64,000 bases of DNA from Paraburkholderia caledonica NBRC 102488 (GTDB lineage Bacteria; Pseudomonadota; Gammaproteobacteria; Burkholderiales; Burkholderiaceae): positions 97,076-161,075 of the forward strand of contig NZ_BAYE01000014.1 of assembly GCF_000685095.1 (NCBI RefSeq), read 5' to 3'. Positions 1-8,218 of the stretch are shown here, in pieces (position 1 is the stretch's first letter; each line of letters starts with the position of its first letter). Below the pieces are notes generated by a model. It had not been told where the DNA came from. It was given only the letters and a program-made list of their open reading frames with translations, and did no database searches. Position numbers and translations under genes: made by a program.

Positions 1-23
1 TGTTCTATTACTGGAACGATGAG

Positions 24-1019
24 ATGAAGATCGATTCACACAATCTGAATGACCTGATGTATTTCTCGCAGGTCGTCGAACATGGCGGTTTTTCCGCCGC
101 CGAACGCGTGCTGGGTATCTCCAAGTCGCGGCTGTCGCGCCGCTTGACGGAACTCGAAGCATCGCTCGGCGTGAGGCTGTTGCAGCGCTCGACACGCAAG
201 CTCGCGCTCACAGAGGCGGGCCAACTTTTCTACCAGCATTGTCAGGCGATGTTGAGCGAGGCGCAGGCGGCCGTGAACGTCGTGCAGCAACTGCGTTCGT
301 CGCCGCGCGGCACGGTGCGCGTCAGCGTGCCGGTCACCGTTTCGCAGACGATACTGTCGACCATCCTGCCGGAATTCATGCATCGCTATCCGGAAGTGCG
401 CGTGGTCATGCGCGTGACCAACCGCGTGGTCGATCTGTTCGAAGATTCGATTGACGTCGCATTGCGCGTGCGTTCCGATCCTCCGGAAAACGCCAATATC
501 GTCGTGCGTCCTCTGTGGCGCACGCAGCAGATGCTGGTCGGCGCGCCGAGTCTGTTGCAGCAGAACGCGCCGCCGCTGCAACCGGGAGATCTGTCGCGCT
601 TCGAAACGCTCGACGTACCGACGGGCGACGGGCGACACGTCTATAACCTGATCGCGCCGGACGGCACGCGTCACGCACATGAACACGAGCCGCGTCTCGT
701 GACCGCCGATCTGTTGACGATTCGCGAAGCCGTGCTCCGCGGTGTGGGTATCGCCGCGTTGCCCGAGATGATGTACGGCGCCGCGTTGCGCGCGGGCCAG
801 TTGTCGCCGGTGATGCCTGGCTGGACTTTTCCGATGCCGCAGTTGTACGCCGTCTTCCTGTCGCGCCAGGGAATGGTGCCGGCCGTACGCGCTTTCGTCG
901 ACTATCTGGTCGAGATGCTCGATCCCGATGAAGGCAGGCACATCATGGGCGAATGTCCGGCGTCCGAAACGCGCCAGCAGCCTGTACCCGTGCGCGCGAC
1001 GGCCGCTGTAGCGTCCTAG
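24..1019 (+). CDS. LysR-family transcriptional regulator
   Basis: The 331-residue product is a DNA-binding LysR-type regulator. The N-terminal winged helix-turn-helix (about residues 5-65) contains FSAAERVLGISKSRLSRRL and the usual LGVRLLQRSTRKLALTEAG wing. The rest is an effector-binding periplasmic-protein-like domain. The SKSRLSRRL recognition helix and the RSTRKLALTEAG stretch are typical of the large AaeR/DsdC-like group that often controls quinone- or aromatic-response genes, but the target is not visible because the window starts just upstream. The ATG at 24 places the HTH about 18 residues from the N-terminus, as usual. The last 25 residues are a low-complexity tail. The family call is firm; the regulon is unknown. 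Confidence 0.93.
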   Translation: MKIDSHNLNDLMYFSQVVEHGGFSAAERVLGISKSRLSRRLTELEASLGVRLLQRSTRKLALTEAGQLFYQHCQAMLSEAQAAVNVVQQLRSSPRGTVRVSVPVTVSQTILSTILPEFMHRYPEVRVVMRVTNRVVDLFEDSIDVALRVRSDPPENANIVVRPLWRTQQMLVGAPSLLQQNAPPLQPGDLSRFETLDVPTGDGRHVYNLIAPDGTRHAHEHEPRLVTADLLTIREAVLRGVGIAALPEMMYGAALRAGQLSPVMPGWTFPMPQLYAVFLSRQGMVPAVRAFVDYLVEMLDPDEGRHIMGECPASETRQQPVPVRATAAVAS

Positions 1020-1149
1020 CAGATCGCAAGCTTCGCGGCATCGCTTTTAGCATTGAAGCGCGGGCTGTCATGAGTACTTTCAATGGCCGTTTGCTTGTGT
1101 GCGCAAGCTCATGGGGCTATATTGAAATCCCTTCGCTAAGGAGTCTCTT

Positions 1150-1269
1150 ATGCGAAAACTCATGGCCGCTATCATAGCCGGCCTGATAGGGCTGACCGCG
1201 CTGTCCGTGTCGAGCACGGCTGTCGCATGCGGTGATTCGAGTCAACAGTCTTCGACTGATGGCAAATGA
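1150..1269 (+). CDS. small exported peptide (39 aa)
   Basis: A short reading frame reads MRKLMAAIIAGLIGLTALS, then a small-residue region ending AVACGDSSQQ. It has a basic n-region, a hydrophobic core of about 16 residues and an A-V-A signal-peptidase-like site, which leaves a hydrophilic Ser/Gln/Asp tail of about 13 residues. A good ribosome binding site (AAGGAG) sits 7-8 bases before the ATG, and a strong stem-loop follows about 35 bases after the stop, so it is a self-contained unit. The Cys after AVA resembles a lipobox, but position -3 is Ala rather than Leu/Val/Ile, so a lipoprotein is possible but not supported. Function unknown. Confidence 0.55.
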   Translation: MRKLMAAIIAGLIGLTALSVSSTAVACGDSSQQSSTDGK

Positions 1270-1298
1270 TCCCGCCGCCCGAAGGCGCCGAGCGCGCA

Positions 1299-1338
1299 CA
1301 AAAAAAGGCCTTCATCAAACGATGAAGGCCTTTTACTT
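1299..1338. terminator. bidirectional rho-independent terminator
   Basis: A perfect 12-bp stem (AAGGCCTTCATC, loop AAAC, GATGAAGGCCTT) is flanked by an A-run on the left and TTTT on the right. It lies between the small exported peptide gene (+) and the convergent exbD gene (-) and can serve both. Confidence 0.85.
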
Positions 1339-1403
1339 TTCAGCCCTTGTTTCATGGGCTTTTCTTCGCTTCCGGGTATTGCCCACAACCGGGCCCGGCA
1401 AGG

Positions 1404-1823
1404 TCACTTGCCTTTAGGCTGCGTGACAAAACCGATTTTCGTCAGGCCACCGGCCTGCGCTGCGGACATCACCTGCGCGACCTTTTCGTAAGGCACTTTA
1501 CGATCTGCATCGAGATGCAATTCGGGTTGCGGATTCGCCTGCGCGGCCTCTGCAATTTTCGCGCTCAGTTCGGCCTCGTCCACTTTCTTGTCGTTCCACA
1601 ACACGTTACCGTCAGCGTCGACTGCGACCGTGACCTGCGCAGGCTTGGTGTCTTCCTTCTGACTGCTTGCATGCGGCAGATCGATTTTCACCGCATGACG
1701 GATCACCGGAATCGTGACCATGAAAACGATCAGGAGAACCAACATCACGTCGACGAGCGGCGTCATGTTGATTTCGTTCATCAGGCCGTCGTCATCGTCG
1801 CCGGCGAAGGGGCTCATTGCCAT
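1404..1823 (-). CDS. exbD: ExbD/TolR-family biopolymer transport protein
   Basis: The 139-residue inner-membrane protein has one N-terminal transmembrane helix (about residues 22-42, VDVMLVLLIVFMVTIPV) preceded by the conserved NEINMTPLVDVMLVLL motif. That motif carries the Asp used for proton-motive-force coupling in ExbD/TolR. A periplasmic domain of about 95 residues follows. It is the last gene of the tonB-exbB-exbD cluster on the minus strand, 28 bases after exbB, and ends before a strong terminator. With ExbB it should energise TonB for ferric-siderophore uptake. The neighbouring tonB favours ExbD over TolR. Confidence 0.93.
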   Translation of the reverse strand: MAMSPFAGDDDDGLMNEINMTPLVDVMLVLLIVFMVTIPVIRHAVKIDLPHASSQKEDTKPAQVTVAVDADGNVLWNDKKVDEAELSAKIAEAAQANPQPELHLDADRKVPYEKVAQVMSAAQAGGLTKIGFVTQPKGK

Positions 1824-1851
1824 CTGTATGCCTCGTCGTTCAGTTGGCGCT

Positions 1852-2583
1852 TCAGTTGGCGCGAGTCGCGAGACGCAGGCCGTCGCCGCGCTTGGACGAC
1901 GACAGGCGTGCGCCCGTCACGAAGAATGCGTGCAAGCCATGCGCGAAACGGCTCAGCTTGGCGACGATCGCCTTGTTGGCACGCGTCAGTGCGTTGTAGC
2001 CCAGCACGGCCGGAATTGCAACGAAGAGACCGAATGCGGTCATGATCAGCGCTTCGCCGACCGGGCCCGCCACCTGGTCGATCGACGACTGGCCGCTTGC
2101 GCCGATGGCCAGCAGCGCATGATAAATGCCCCACACCGTGCCGAAGAGACCCACGAACGGCGCCGTGCTGCCGATCGACGCCAGAATTGCGAGTCCGCTC
2201 TGCATGCGCGCAACGCTTTCGTCCATCGTGTCCTTCAAACAGCGCGTGACCCAATCAGACACGTCCATGCGGTCGTGCAGATGGGGCTGCGTCTGGTGAT
2301 GATGATCGGCCGCTTCCTGGCCCGACAGCGCGAGCGCGAGGAACGGATTGTCATGCGGCGTCGACGATCCGGCGCCGAGCTTTTTCACGCCGTCAGCGAG
2401 ATCGTCGGAATGCCAGAACGCCTGCTCGGCGTTCTTCGTGAGGCGGTTCAACCGCATCACGTTCCAGCCTTTGATGACGATCACGCTCCACGACATCACC
2501 GACATCACCAGCAGCGCGAGCGCGATGCCGCGCGTGACGAAATCCCCTTGCGCCCACACGTGCGCCAATCCGTAGTTTTGCAT
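1852..2583 (-). CDS. exbB: ExbB, MotA/TolQ/ExbB proton channel protein
   Basis: The 243-residue product starts MQNYGLAHVWAQGDFVTRG and has three membrane segments: about residues 15-38, and two after the cytoplasmic loop (GLAILASIGSTAPFVGLFGT and GEALIMTAFGLFVAIPAVLGYN). The GSTAPFVGLFGTVWGI and AIPAVLGYN motifs are diagnostic of the family. The ATG at 2583 was chosen over a longer reading because AAGGA lies about 8 bases upstream and the protein then begins just before the first helix. It forms the proton channel with ExbD and drives TonB. Confidence 0.94.
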   Translation of the reverse strand: MQNYGLAHVWAQGDFVTRGIALALLVMSVMSWSVIVIKGWNVMRLNRLTKNAEQAFWHSDDLADGVKKLGAGSSTPHDNPFLALALSGQEAADHHHQTQPHLHDRMDVSDWVTRCLKDTMDESVARMQSGLAILASIGSTAPFVGLFGTVWGIYHALLAIGASGQSSIDQVAGPVGEALIMTAFGLFVAIPAVLGYNALTRANKAIVAKLSRFAHGLHAFFVTGARLSSSKRGDGLRLATRAN

Positions 2584-2609
2584 TGCAATTCCTTTTTTTG
2601 AAATCCGCT

Positions 2610-3347
2610 TCAATCTTCGAGATTGAAGTTGTATGGCTGGGTGTACGCGGCTCGAACGGGTTGGCCGTCCTCGAGATAGGGTTTGCACGCGCTCGAATGC
2701 GCGGCCGCTAGAGCGGCGTCGTCGAGCCGGCTGAAGCCGCTGCTTTTCTTCAACTCGATGTTCTCGAGCTTGCCGGTCAGGCCCACCACGAACTTGACAT
2801 ACGCGGTGCCGCTTTCGCCGCGACGGCGCGAGAGGGCCGGGTAGTCCGGCTTGGCAATGTTGCAGTCGAGGTGCGAGACATTTTTCGGCGCGGTGATTTC
2901 CATGGTCTGACGGCCGATTGCTGGCGCGGCCGGTGTCGGCGGCGCCACCGGAGCGGGCGGCGCGGCCGGCGTCGGTTCGGCGGCCGCCACGGGCGTTGGC
3001 GACGGCGCGGGCGACTCGTGCAGCGGCGTTGGCGTGGGCTTCGGGGCGGGCGTCGGCTTGGGCTGCACCTTCGGCCTGGTGCGAAGCGACGGCGCTGGCG
3101 TGGGCGGGGGCGGCGCGACGGATTGCATGGCGACCGGCGCGGCAACCGGCGCCGGCGGCAGCAACTGCGCGGTCATTACGCGCGACTCGATGGTTGCCTC
3201 GACCGGCTCGTGACGCAGCGTCAGGACGACGGCCAGCAGCGCGACGTGAACCGCCGCAACCATGGCGGTCGCCGTCAGGACACGGGAATTCATTCGGGGG
3301 GACGAAGCCGGCGCGGCACCGGCTGAAGCGGTATGCGAAGCCTGCAT
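2610..3347 (-). CDS. tonB: TonB energy-transducing protein
   Basis: The 245-residue periplasm-spanning protein has a cytoplasmic start, one signal-anchor helix (about residues 23-43), and a long Pro/Ala/Thr/Lys spacer (about residues 65-145). The C-terminal domain (about 155-245) contains YPALSRRRGESGTAYVKF and VKKSSGFSRLDDAAL-type features of TonB/TolA C-terminal folds. It transmits proton-motive force from ExbB-ExbD to outer-membrane siderophore receptors. First gene of the minus-strand operon, 26 bases before exbB. I looked for a Fur box directly upstream and found no convincing one. The siderophore cluster at the other end of the window is a plausible client. Confidence 0.92.
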   Translation of the reverse strand: MQASHTASAGAAPASSPRMNSRVLTATAMVAAVHVALLAVVLTLRHEPVEATIESRVMTAQLLPPAPVAAPVAMQSVAPPPPTPAPSLRTRPKVQPKPTPAPKPTPTPLHESPAPSPTPVAAAEPTPAAPPAPVAPPTPAAPAIGRQTMEITAPKNVSHLDCNIAKPDYPALSRRRGESGTAYVKFVVGLTGKLENIELKKSSGFSRLDDAALAAAHSSACKPYLEDGQPVRAAYTQPYNFNLED

Positions 3348-3636
3348 GTTAGCGTGGCGGCGCGCTGTCGAGGGAGCGCGGCTGACAAAACATCGTCATG
3401 TTCGGAAGATCACCAGCGAAATACACATTGTGGTCACGAAACCGATCAGCAATTCCATCTCGAACTCCATTAATGGGTGAGCGGGTCGCTGGCTGGCAGG
3501 GATACTGGCTTGCTGACGGCAGTGCGATTAGCTGAAAGCGCTGAATCGGCACCAGGAAACAGGGAGCATCGGCTAACGATACGGAGCAGGCACTCATACG
3601 TGCCTCACGTCCTCGTGCCAGGTTTCGAACGGTACG
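3348..3636. other. non-coding stretch upstream of tonB
   Basis: About 290 bases between tonB and bfd. It presumably holds the tonB promoter on the minus strand. I see no credible gene, no strong hairpin and no good Fur-box match in it. Confidence 0.4.
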
Positions 3637-3873
3637 TTACGCCGCCTTGCGCTCGTAAAACATCATGGGCACAGCTTGCGGTTGATGCTCGAAGCCGCAG
3701 CGGCTTGCGCACACGCCGCTTTGCATCATCACGTCGCGCACCGAATCCGCGCACTTGCCGCAGCAGGACGCAACGCCAAGCTCGAATTGCAGCTCGTCGA
3801 ACGAATCGACGCCTTCCGCGATCGAGGCACGGATCTTTCGGTCAGAAACAGACTTGCAGACACAGACAATCAT
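3637..3873 (-). CDS. bfd: bacterioferritin-associated ferredoxin
   Basis: The 78-residue (2Fe-2S) ferredoxin begins MIVCVCKSVSD and carries the Cys pattern C-x-C near residues 4-6 and C-C-G-K-C near residues 37-41. This is the BFD-like [2Fe-2S] binding domain that reduces bacterioferritin to release iron. The C-terminal 25 residues, with two further Cys, are longer than the E. coli protein but common in Burkholderiaceae. A Fur-box-like site lies about 27 bases upstream, consistent with induction under iron starvation. The bacterioferritin partner is 1.3 kb away on the same strand, separated by murI. Confidence 0.93.
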   Translation of the reverse strand: MIVCVCKSVSDRKIRASIAEGVDSFDELQFELGVASCCGKCADSVRDVMMQSGVCASRCGFEHQPQAVPMMFYERKAA

Positions 3874-3899
3874 GGCAGGGCGTCATAGCTAACGTTAAT

Positions 3900-3918
3900 G
3901 CGAATTATTATCATTATG
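3900..3918 (-). promoter_or_regulatory. putative Fur box upstream of bfd
   Basis: Read on the minus strand, CATAATGATAATAATTCGC matches about 15 of 19 positions of the Fur consensus GATAATGATAATCATTATC. It lies 27 bases upstream of bfd, a standard Fur-repressed gene. Match counted by eye. Confidence 0.7.
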
Positions 3919-4091
3919 TTTGAGCCGTTTGGCAAGCGTCCTCCGCGGTTTTTTGTAACAAAACCAGACTCTTAGAAGGGTTTCGGCCATGCGAGCGGCT
4001 GCTGCTGAGGCGCGTCCGGCCGCGCCAGCGCGCATCGAAGCTGCGCATACAAGCGCCAGAAAGTCCCTGGAACGGGCGCCCGAGGAGACTG

Positions 4092-4976
4092 TCAGGCAGG
4101 CTGCGAGGACGGCGCAGTGCGGCGCGAAGGAATGAGCACGCGCTCGACCTGCGCGTCGATTTGCAGCAGGGTTGCGACAAGTTGCCGCAGATGGGTGCCG
4201 TCGCCGGTGGAATAGAAGCGGGGCGGCACGGCGTCCGCCGTTTGCGGCGCTGCGCGCACGCCGTGTTGTTCGAGCACGCGCTCCAACTGGCGTGCAATAG
4301 CCACGCTGGTGTCGATAAGGGCGAGCCGGTCGCCGACGATGTCGCGAATGGCGGCGTCGAAGAATGGATAGTGCGTGCAGCCAAGCACCAGCGTGTCGGC
4401 GCCCGCGTCCAGCATCGGCTGAAGATAGTCGCGCAACAGCGCGCGCAACTCCGCTGAACCGACGTCGCAGCGCTCGACGGCCTGCACGAGCCCGTGGCCG
4501 GGCTGGCATAGAAAGCGGCAATCCGCGGCGTAGCGTTCCAGCAGCGCCTGAAAGCGCGCGCTGCGTAGCGTAACTTGCGTGGCGAGCACGCCGGCGACTC
4601 GCGTTTTCGATTGCAGCGCGGCGGGCTTGATGCCCGGCTCGACGCCGACGAGCGGAATGGACAGTTTCTCGCGAACCAACGCGATGGACTGCGCGGTCGC
4701 CGTATTGCAGGCCACGACAAGCGCTTTCGCGCCCCGTTTGACGAGCCACTCGCCGATAGCGAGCGTGCGGTCGGCGATGAAGTCGTCGTCGCGCTCGCCA
4801 TACGGCGCATAAAGCGAATCGGCAACGTAGAGCAACGTTTCGTCAGGCAACTGCGTCCGAACCGCTCGCAATACCGACAGCCCGCCGAGGCCCGAGTCGA
4901 AAATGCCGACGGGCGCCCGCGAATCCGCGCTCAGGGAGCCAATTGATGCGTTCGGAGACGACGATTGTTCGGGCAT
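4092..4976 (-). CDS. murI: glutamate racemase
   Basis: The 294-residue cytosolic enzyme interconverts L- and D-glutamate for peptidoglycan synthesis. Family signatures are all present: GIFDSGLGGLSVLRA near the N-terminus, YVADSLYAPYGER, the first catalytic Cys in VVACNTATAQS (about residue 86) and the second in VLGCTHYPFF (about residue 200). Length is slightly above the usual 265-285 because of a Ser-rich N-terminal extension of about 20 residues. It lies between bfd and bacterioferritin without obvious functional linkage. No promoter is assigned. Confidence 0.96.
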   Translation of the reverse strand: MPEQSSSPNASIGSLSADSRAPVGIFDSGLGGLSVLRAVRTQLPDETLLYVADSLYAPYGERDDDFIADRTLAIGEWLVKRGAKALVVACNTATAQSIALVREKLSIPLVGVEPGIKPAALQSKTRVAGVLATQVTLRSARFQALLERYAADCRFLCQPGHGLVQAVERCDVGSAELRALLRDYLQPMLDAGADTLVLGCTHYPFFDAAIRDIVGDRLALIDTSVAIARQLERVLEQHGVRAAPQTADAVPPRFYSTGDGTHLRQLVATLLQIDAQVERVLIPSRRTAPSSQPA

Positions 4977-5126
4977 AAGCGATCGGGGCGGGCGGCGCGG
5001 CGTTCAGGAAAAGCAGGGGACAGCGAAGCGAGCAAGTATATCGCCAACGCGGCGCATGCTATCCCGAATGAGCCGGCACCTGCGCCAGCGCTTGAGCGTA
5101 GTACCCAGCGGAACCGCGCGATCCGC

Positions 5127-5606
5127 TCAGGACTCCACCGAGCCCATGGCGGTTTGCTGGTAGTTCTGAATGCCGACCTTGTCGATCAGGTCGAGTTGCG
5201 TTTCGAGCCAGTCGATGTGCTCTTCTGTGTCGTCGAGAATCTTCACGAAGATTTCACGCGAGATGAAATCGCGAACCGATTCGCAATAGGCAATGGCTTC
5301 CTTGCAGGTGCTCTGCGAGATCTGCTCGAGCTTCAAATCGCATTTGAGAATTTCTTTCGTTTCCTCGCCGATCAGCAGTTTGTGCAGATCTTGCAAGTTC
5401 GGCAGACCGTCGAGCATGAAAACGCGTTCGATCAGCCAGTCGGCATGCTTCATTTCGCCGATCGATTCATCGTATTCATGCTTGCCGAGTTTCTCGAGGC
5501 CCCAATGCTTATACATCCGCGCGTGCAGGAAATACTGGTTGATCGCGGTCAGCTCGTTTTTCAACTGCGCGTTGAGATACTCGATAACTTTCTTGTCGCC
5601 TTGCAT
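5127..5606 (-). CDS. bfr: bacterioferritin
   Basis: The 159-residue haem-containing iron-storage ferritin begins MQGDKKVIEYLNAQLKNELT. Ferroxidase ligands are visible in the four-helix bundle: Glu in KNELTAINQYF (about 18), E-x-x-H in the YDESIGEMKHADWLIERV helix, and E-x-x-H in DDTEEHIDWLETQL. The haem-ligating Met is within GEMKHAD-x-x-x or nearby, as in the family. The start at 5606 gives the standard bacterioferritin N-terminus and has AAGGAAAG just upstream; an upstream in-frame Met would add 17 unrelated residues. Partner of bfd. Confidence 0.96.
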   Translation of the reverse strand: MQGDKKVIEYLNAQLKNELTAINQYFLHARMYKHWGLEKLGKHEYDESIGEMKHADWLIERVFMLDGLPNLQDLHKLLIGEETKEILKCDLKLEQISQSTCKEAIAYCESVRDFISREIFVKILDDTEEHIDWLETQLDLIDKVGIQNYQQTAMGSVES

Positions 5607-5730
5607 GATCTTTCCTTTTTCGGGGAACTTCAATTTTCCAACAACAATAAACGCCATGCCTTAAAAAGCCAAGAGAACAGAACATCTTTCGACGTCGGTT
5701 CCGGCATGCGCGTAATGCGTGCCATCCATG

Positions 5731-5758
5731 AAAAAAGCCGGGACCGTGGCCCCGGCTT
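5731..5758 (-). terminator. rho-independent terminator after fumarase gene
   Basis: The stem AAGCCGGG / CCCGGCTT (5735-5742 and 5751-5758) with an A-run at 5731-5736 becomes a U-run in minus-strand RNA. It lies 32 bases downstream of the fumarase stop and before bfr. Confidence 0.8.
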
Positions 5759-5789
5759 CTCAAGACACGCTATGCGCGTCGGCGGCGAA

Positions 5790-7313
5790 TCAGACGGTCG
5801 CGACCGGAATCTTGCCGATCTTTGCCTGCCATTCCTTCGGGCCGGTCTGGTGCACCGAGGTGCCGCTCGAATCGACTGCCACTGTTACCGGCATGTCCTG
5901 CACGTCGAACTCGTAGATCGCTTCCATGCCGAGGTCTTCGAATGCCAGCACCTTTGCGCTGCGAATCGCCTTCGACACGAGGTAAGCTGCGCCGCCCACG
6001 GCCATCAGATACGCGGCCTTGTGCTTCCTGATTGCCTCGATCGCGACCGGTCCGCGTTCGGCCTTGCCGATCATCGAGATGAGACCCGTTTGTGACAGCA
6101 TGGTCTCGGTGAACTTGTCCATGCGGGTTGCCGTGGTCGGGCCTGCGGGGCCGACAGCTTCGTCGCGCACTGGATCGACCGGGCCGACGTAGTAGATCAC
6201 GCGGTTCGTGAAGTCCACCGGCAGCTTCTCCCCCTTGGCCAGCATGTCCGCGATGCGCTTGTGCGCGGCGTCGCGGCCCGTCAACATCTTGCCCGACAGC
6301 AGCAGCGTCTGGCCCGGCTTCCACGAAGCGACTTCTTCCGGCGTCAGGGTGTTCAGATCGACACGCTTGCTGGTCTCCGTGTTCGCTTCCCATTGCACCT
6401 TCGGCCATGCGTCGAGCGACGGCGCTTCGAGCTTGGCGACGCCCGAGCCGTCGAGCGTGAAGTGCGCGTGACGCGTGGCCGCGCAGTTCGGGATGATCGC
6501 AACCGGCTTGGACGCGGCGTGCGTCGGGGCGGCCATGATCTTCACGTCGAGCACCGTGGCAAGGCCGCCCAGGCCTTGGGCGCCGATGCCGAGCGCATTG
6601 ACCTTCTCGTGCAGTTCGACGCGCAGTTCCTCGATCCAGTCTTTCGGGCCGCGTGCGATCACGTCCTGAATGTCGATCGGGTCCATCAGCGATTCTTTCG
6701 CCATCACCATCGCTTTCTCAGCCGTGCCGCCGATGCCGATGCCGAGCATGCCCGGCGGGCACCAACCCGCGCCCATGGTCGGCACCGTCTTCAGAATCCA
6801 GTCGACGATGGAGTCCGACGGATTCAGCATCGCGAACTTCGACTTGTTTTCCGAGCCGCCGCCCTTGGCCGCAACTTGCACGTCGACCTTATCGCCCGGC
6901 ACGATCTCGTAGTGAATCACGGCCGGCGTGTTGTCTTTCGTGTTCTTGCGCGCACCTTCGGGCGGGCTCACGATCGACGCGCGCAGCACATTGTCCGGGT
7001 TCAGGTAACCGCGGCGCACGCCTTCGTTGATCATGTCGGTGACGCCCATCGTCGCACCGTCCCAACGCACGTCCATGCCGACCTTCACGAACACTGTAAC
7101 GATGCCCGTGTCCTGACAGATCGGACGCTTGCCTTCGGCGCACATGCGGCTGTTGGTGAGAATCTGCGCAATCGCATCTTTCGCGGCCGGGCTCTGTTCG
7201 AGTTCGTACGCGCGGCCCAGGGCCTGGATGTAGTCGAGCGGATGGTAATAGCTGATGTATTGCAACGAATCAGCAATGCTCTGAATCAGATCTTCCTGTT
7301 TGATGACGGTCAT
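5790..7313 (-). CDS. class I (4Fe-4S) fumarate hydratase
   Basis: The 507-residue enzyme hydrates fumarate to malate in the TCA cycle. It has the two-domain class I layout: an N-terminal Fe-S hydrolyase domain with Cys in NSRMCAEGKRPICQDTG (about residue 105), PPGMLGIGIGGTAEKAM (about 205) and PNCAATRHAHF (about 320), then a C-terminal swivel domain with GRDAAHKRI and YVGPVDPVRDEAVGPAGPTT. Length matches FumA/FumB-type enzymes (about 505-550). Oxygen-sensitive by family. A gene for a UPF0114 membrane protein lies 52 bases upstream on the same strand and may be cotranscribed. I do not assign fumA versus fumB. Confidence 0.95.
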   Translation of the reverse strand: MTVIKQEDLIQSIADSLQYISYYHPLDYIQALGRAYELEQSPAAKDAIAQILTNSRMCAEGKRPICQDTGIVTVFVKVGMDVRWDGATMGVTDMINEGVRRGYLNPDNVLRASIVSPPEGARKNTKDNTPAVIHYEIVPGDKVDVQVAAKGGGSENKSKFAMLNPSDSIVDWILKTVPTMGAGWCPPGMLGIGIGGTAEKAMVMAKESLMDPIDIQDVIARGPKDWIEELRVELHEKVNALGIGAQGLGGLATVLDVKIMAAPTHAASKPVAIIPNCAATRHAHFTLDGSGVAKLEAPSLDAWPKVQWEANTETSKRVDLNTLTPEEVASWKPGQTLLLSGKMLTGRDAAHKRIADMLAKGEKLPVDFTNRVIYYVGPVDPVRDEAVGPAGPTTATRMDKFTETMLSQTGLISMIGKAERGPVAIEAIRKHKAAYLMAVGGAAYLVSKAIRSAKVLAFEDLGMEAIYEFDVQDMPVTVAVDSSGTSVHQTGPKEWQAKIGKIPVATV

Positions 7314-7365
7314 GGCTAAGCTCGGTGGGGACGGTTGCGCTTTTTTCTGTTCGCAGGCTGTGCGG

Positions 7366-7974
7366 TCAGTCGTGCGCTTTCAGGGGAGTGGAACCGCTGG
7401 AACCCAGCGGCTGCAGATCCGCGGGTTCCTGAAAATGAGTTGGATGCGTGTGCGTGGTCAGCCGGTCGACCAAGGCCATGATCAGTGCCGAGACGAGGAA
7501 CGCGACGTGGATGATGACCTGCCACATGATGGTGTGCGTCGAGTTCTGGTCCGGGCTGATAAACGTTTTCAGCAGATGGATCGACGAGATGCTGATGAGC
7601 GCCATGGCGAGCTTCACTTTCAGCACGCCGGCGTTCACGTGGTCGAGCCATTCCGGCTCGTCGGGATGGCCTTCCACCCCGAGGCGCGACACGAACGTTT
7701 CGTATCCGCCGATGATCACCATGATCAGCAGGTTCGAGATCATGACCACGTCGATCAGACCGAGCACGACCAGCATGATGTTGGTTTCGTCGAGCGTCAT
7801 CGACGCTGTGACGAGATGCCAGACTTCCTTCAGGAACAGCACGACGTATACGGCCTGCGCGACGATCAACCCGAGATACAGCGGCACCTGCAGCCAGCGG
7901 CTCATGAAGATGACGACGGGCAGCGGGCGCATGGGACGACGTTGGCGCGGGGAATTGATTCGCGAAGCGGACAT
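7366..7974 (-). CDS. UPF0114 (YqhA/TIGR00645) family inner-membrane protein
   Basis: The 202-residue protein has four predicted membrane segments (about residues 24-45, 68-90, 122-142, 155-175) and the family-specific stretch VVMISNLLIMVIIGGYETFVS. Function is unknown in this family. The start at 7974 (MSASRINSPRQ) was chosen because it gives the family's length with a short basic tail before the first helix. A longer in-frame reading adds a 48-residue Arg-rich segment that looks non-coding. It lies immediately upstream of the fumarase gene on the same strand. Confidence 0.85.
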   Translation of the reverse strand: MSASRINSPRQRRPMRPLPVVIFMSRWLQVPLYLGLIVAQAVYVVLFLKEVWHLVTASMTLDETNIMLVVLGLIDVVMISNLLIMVIIGGYETFVSRLGVEGHPDEPEWLDHVNAGVLKVKLAMALISISSIHLLKTFISPDQNSTHTIMWQVIIHVAFLVSALIMALVDRLTTHTHPTHFQEPADLQPLGSSGSTPLKAHD

Positions 7975-8218
7975 AGACAGAAATCGGATCGAACGCAGGT
8001 GACGGAACGTGGAGCAAATGCGCCGGACAGCGTGCGAATCACGCGCGCGGATCGGCACGCGAAGCGAAGTGCGCAAGGCGCGGCACAGGCGCGAGGCGAC
8101 CCCGTTCTGGGCCGGCAACGGCCCGGCAACGGCCCGGCAACGCTGGCATCAGCGCGCGCTATTGTACAGCGTTGGGCGGATTTGCTGCGGCGCGGCGGGC
8201 ATGGTCGAGGCCCAACGC

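Noticed and set aside
2871..3326. Arg/Gly-rich frame antisense to tonB
   Set aside because: It is the reverse image of TonB's Pro/Ala repeat region and has no independent support.
3348..3636. Fur box directly upstream of tonB
   Set aside because: No stretch comes close to the 19-bp consensus; any iron control of tonB must use a weaker or different site.
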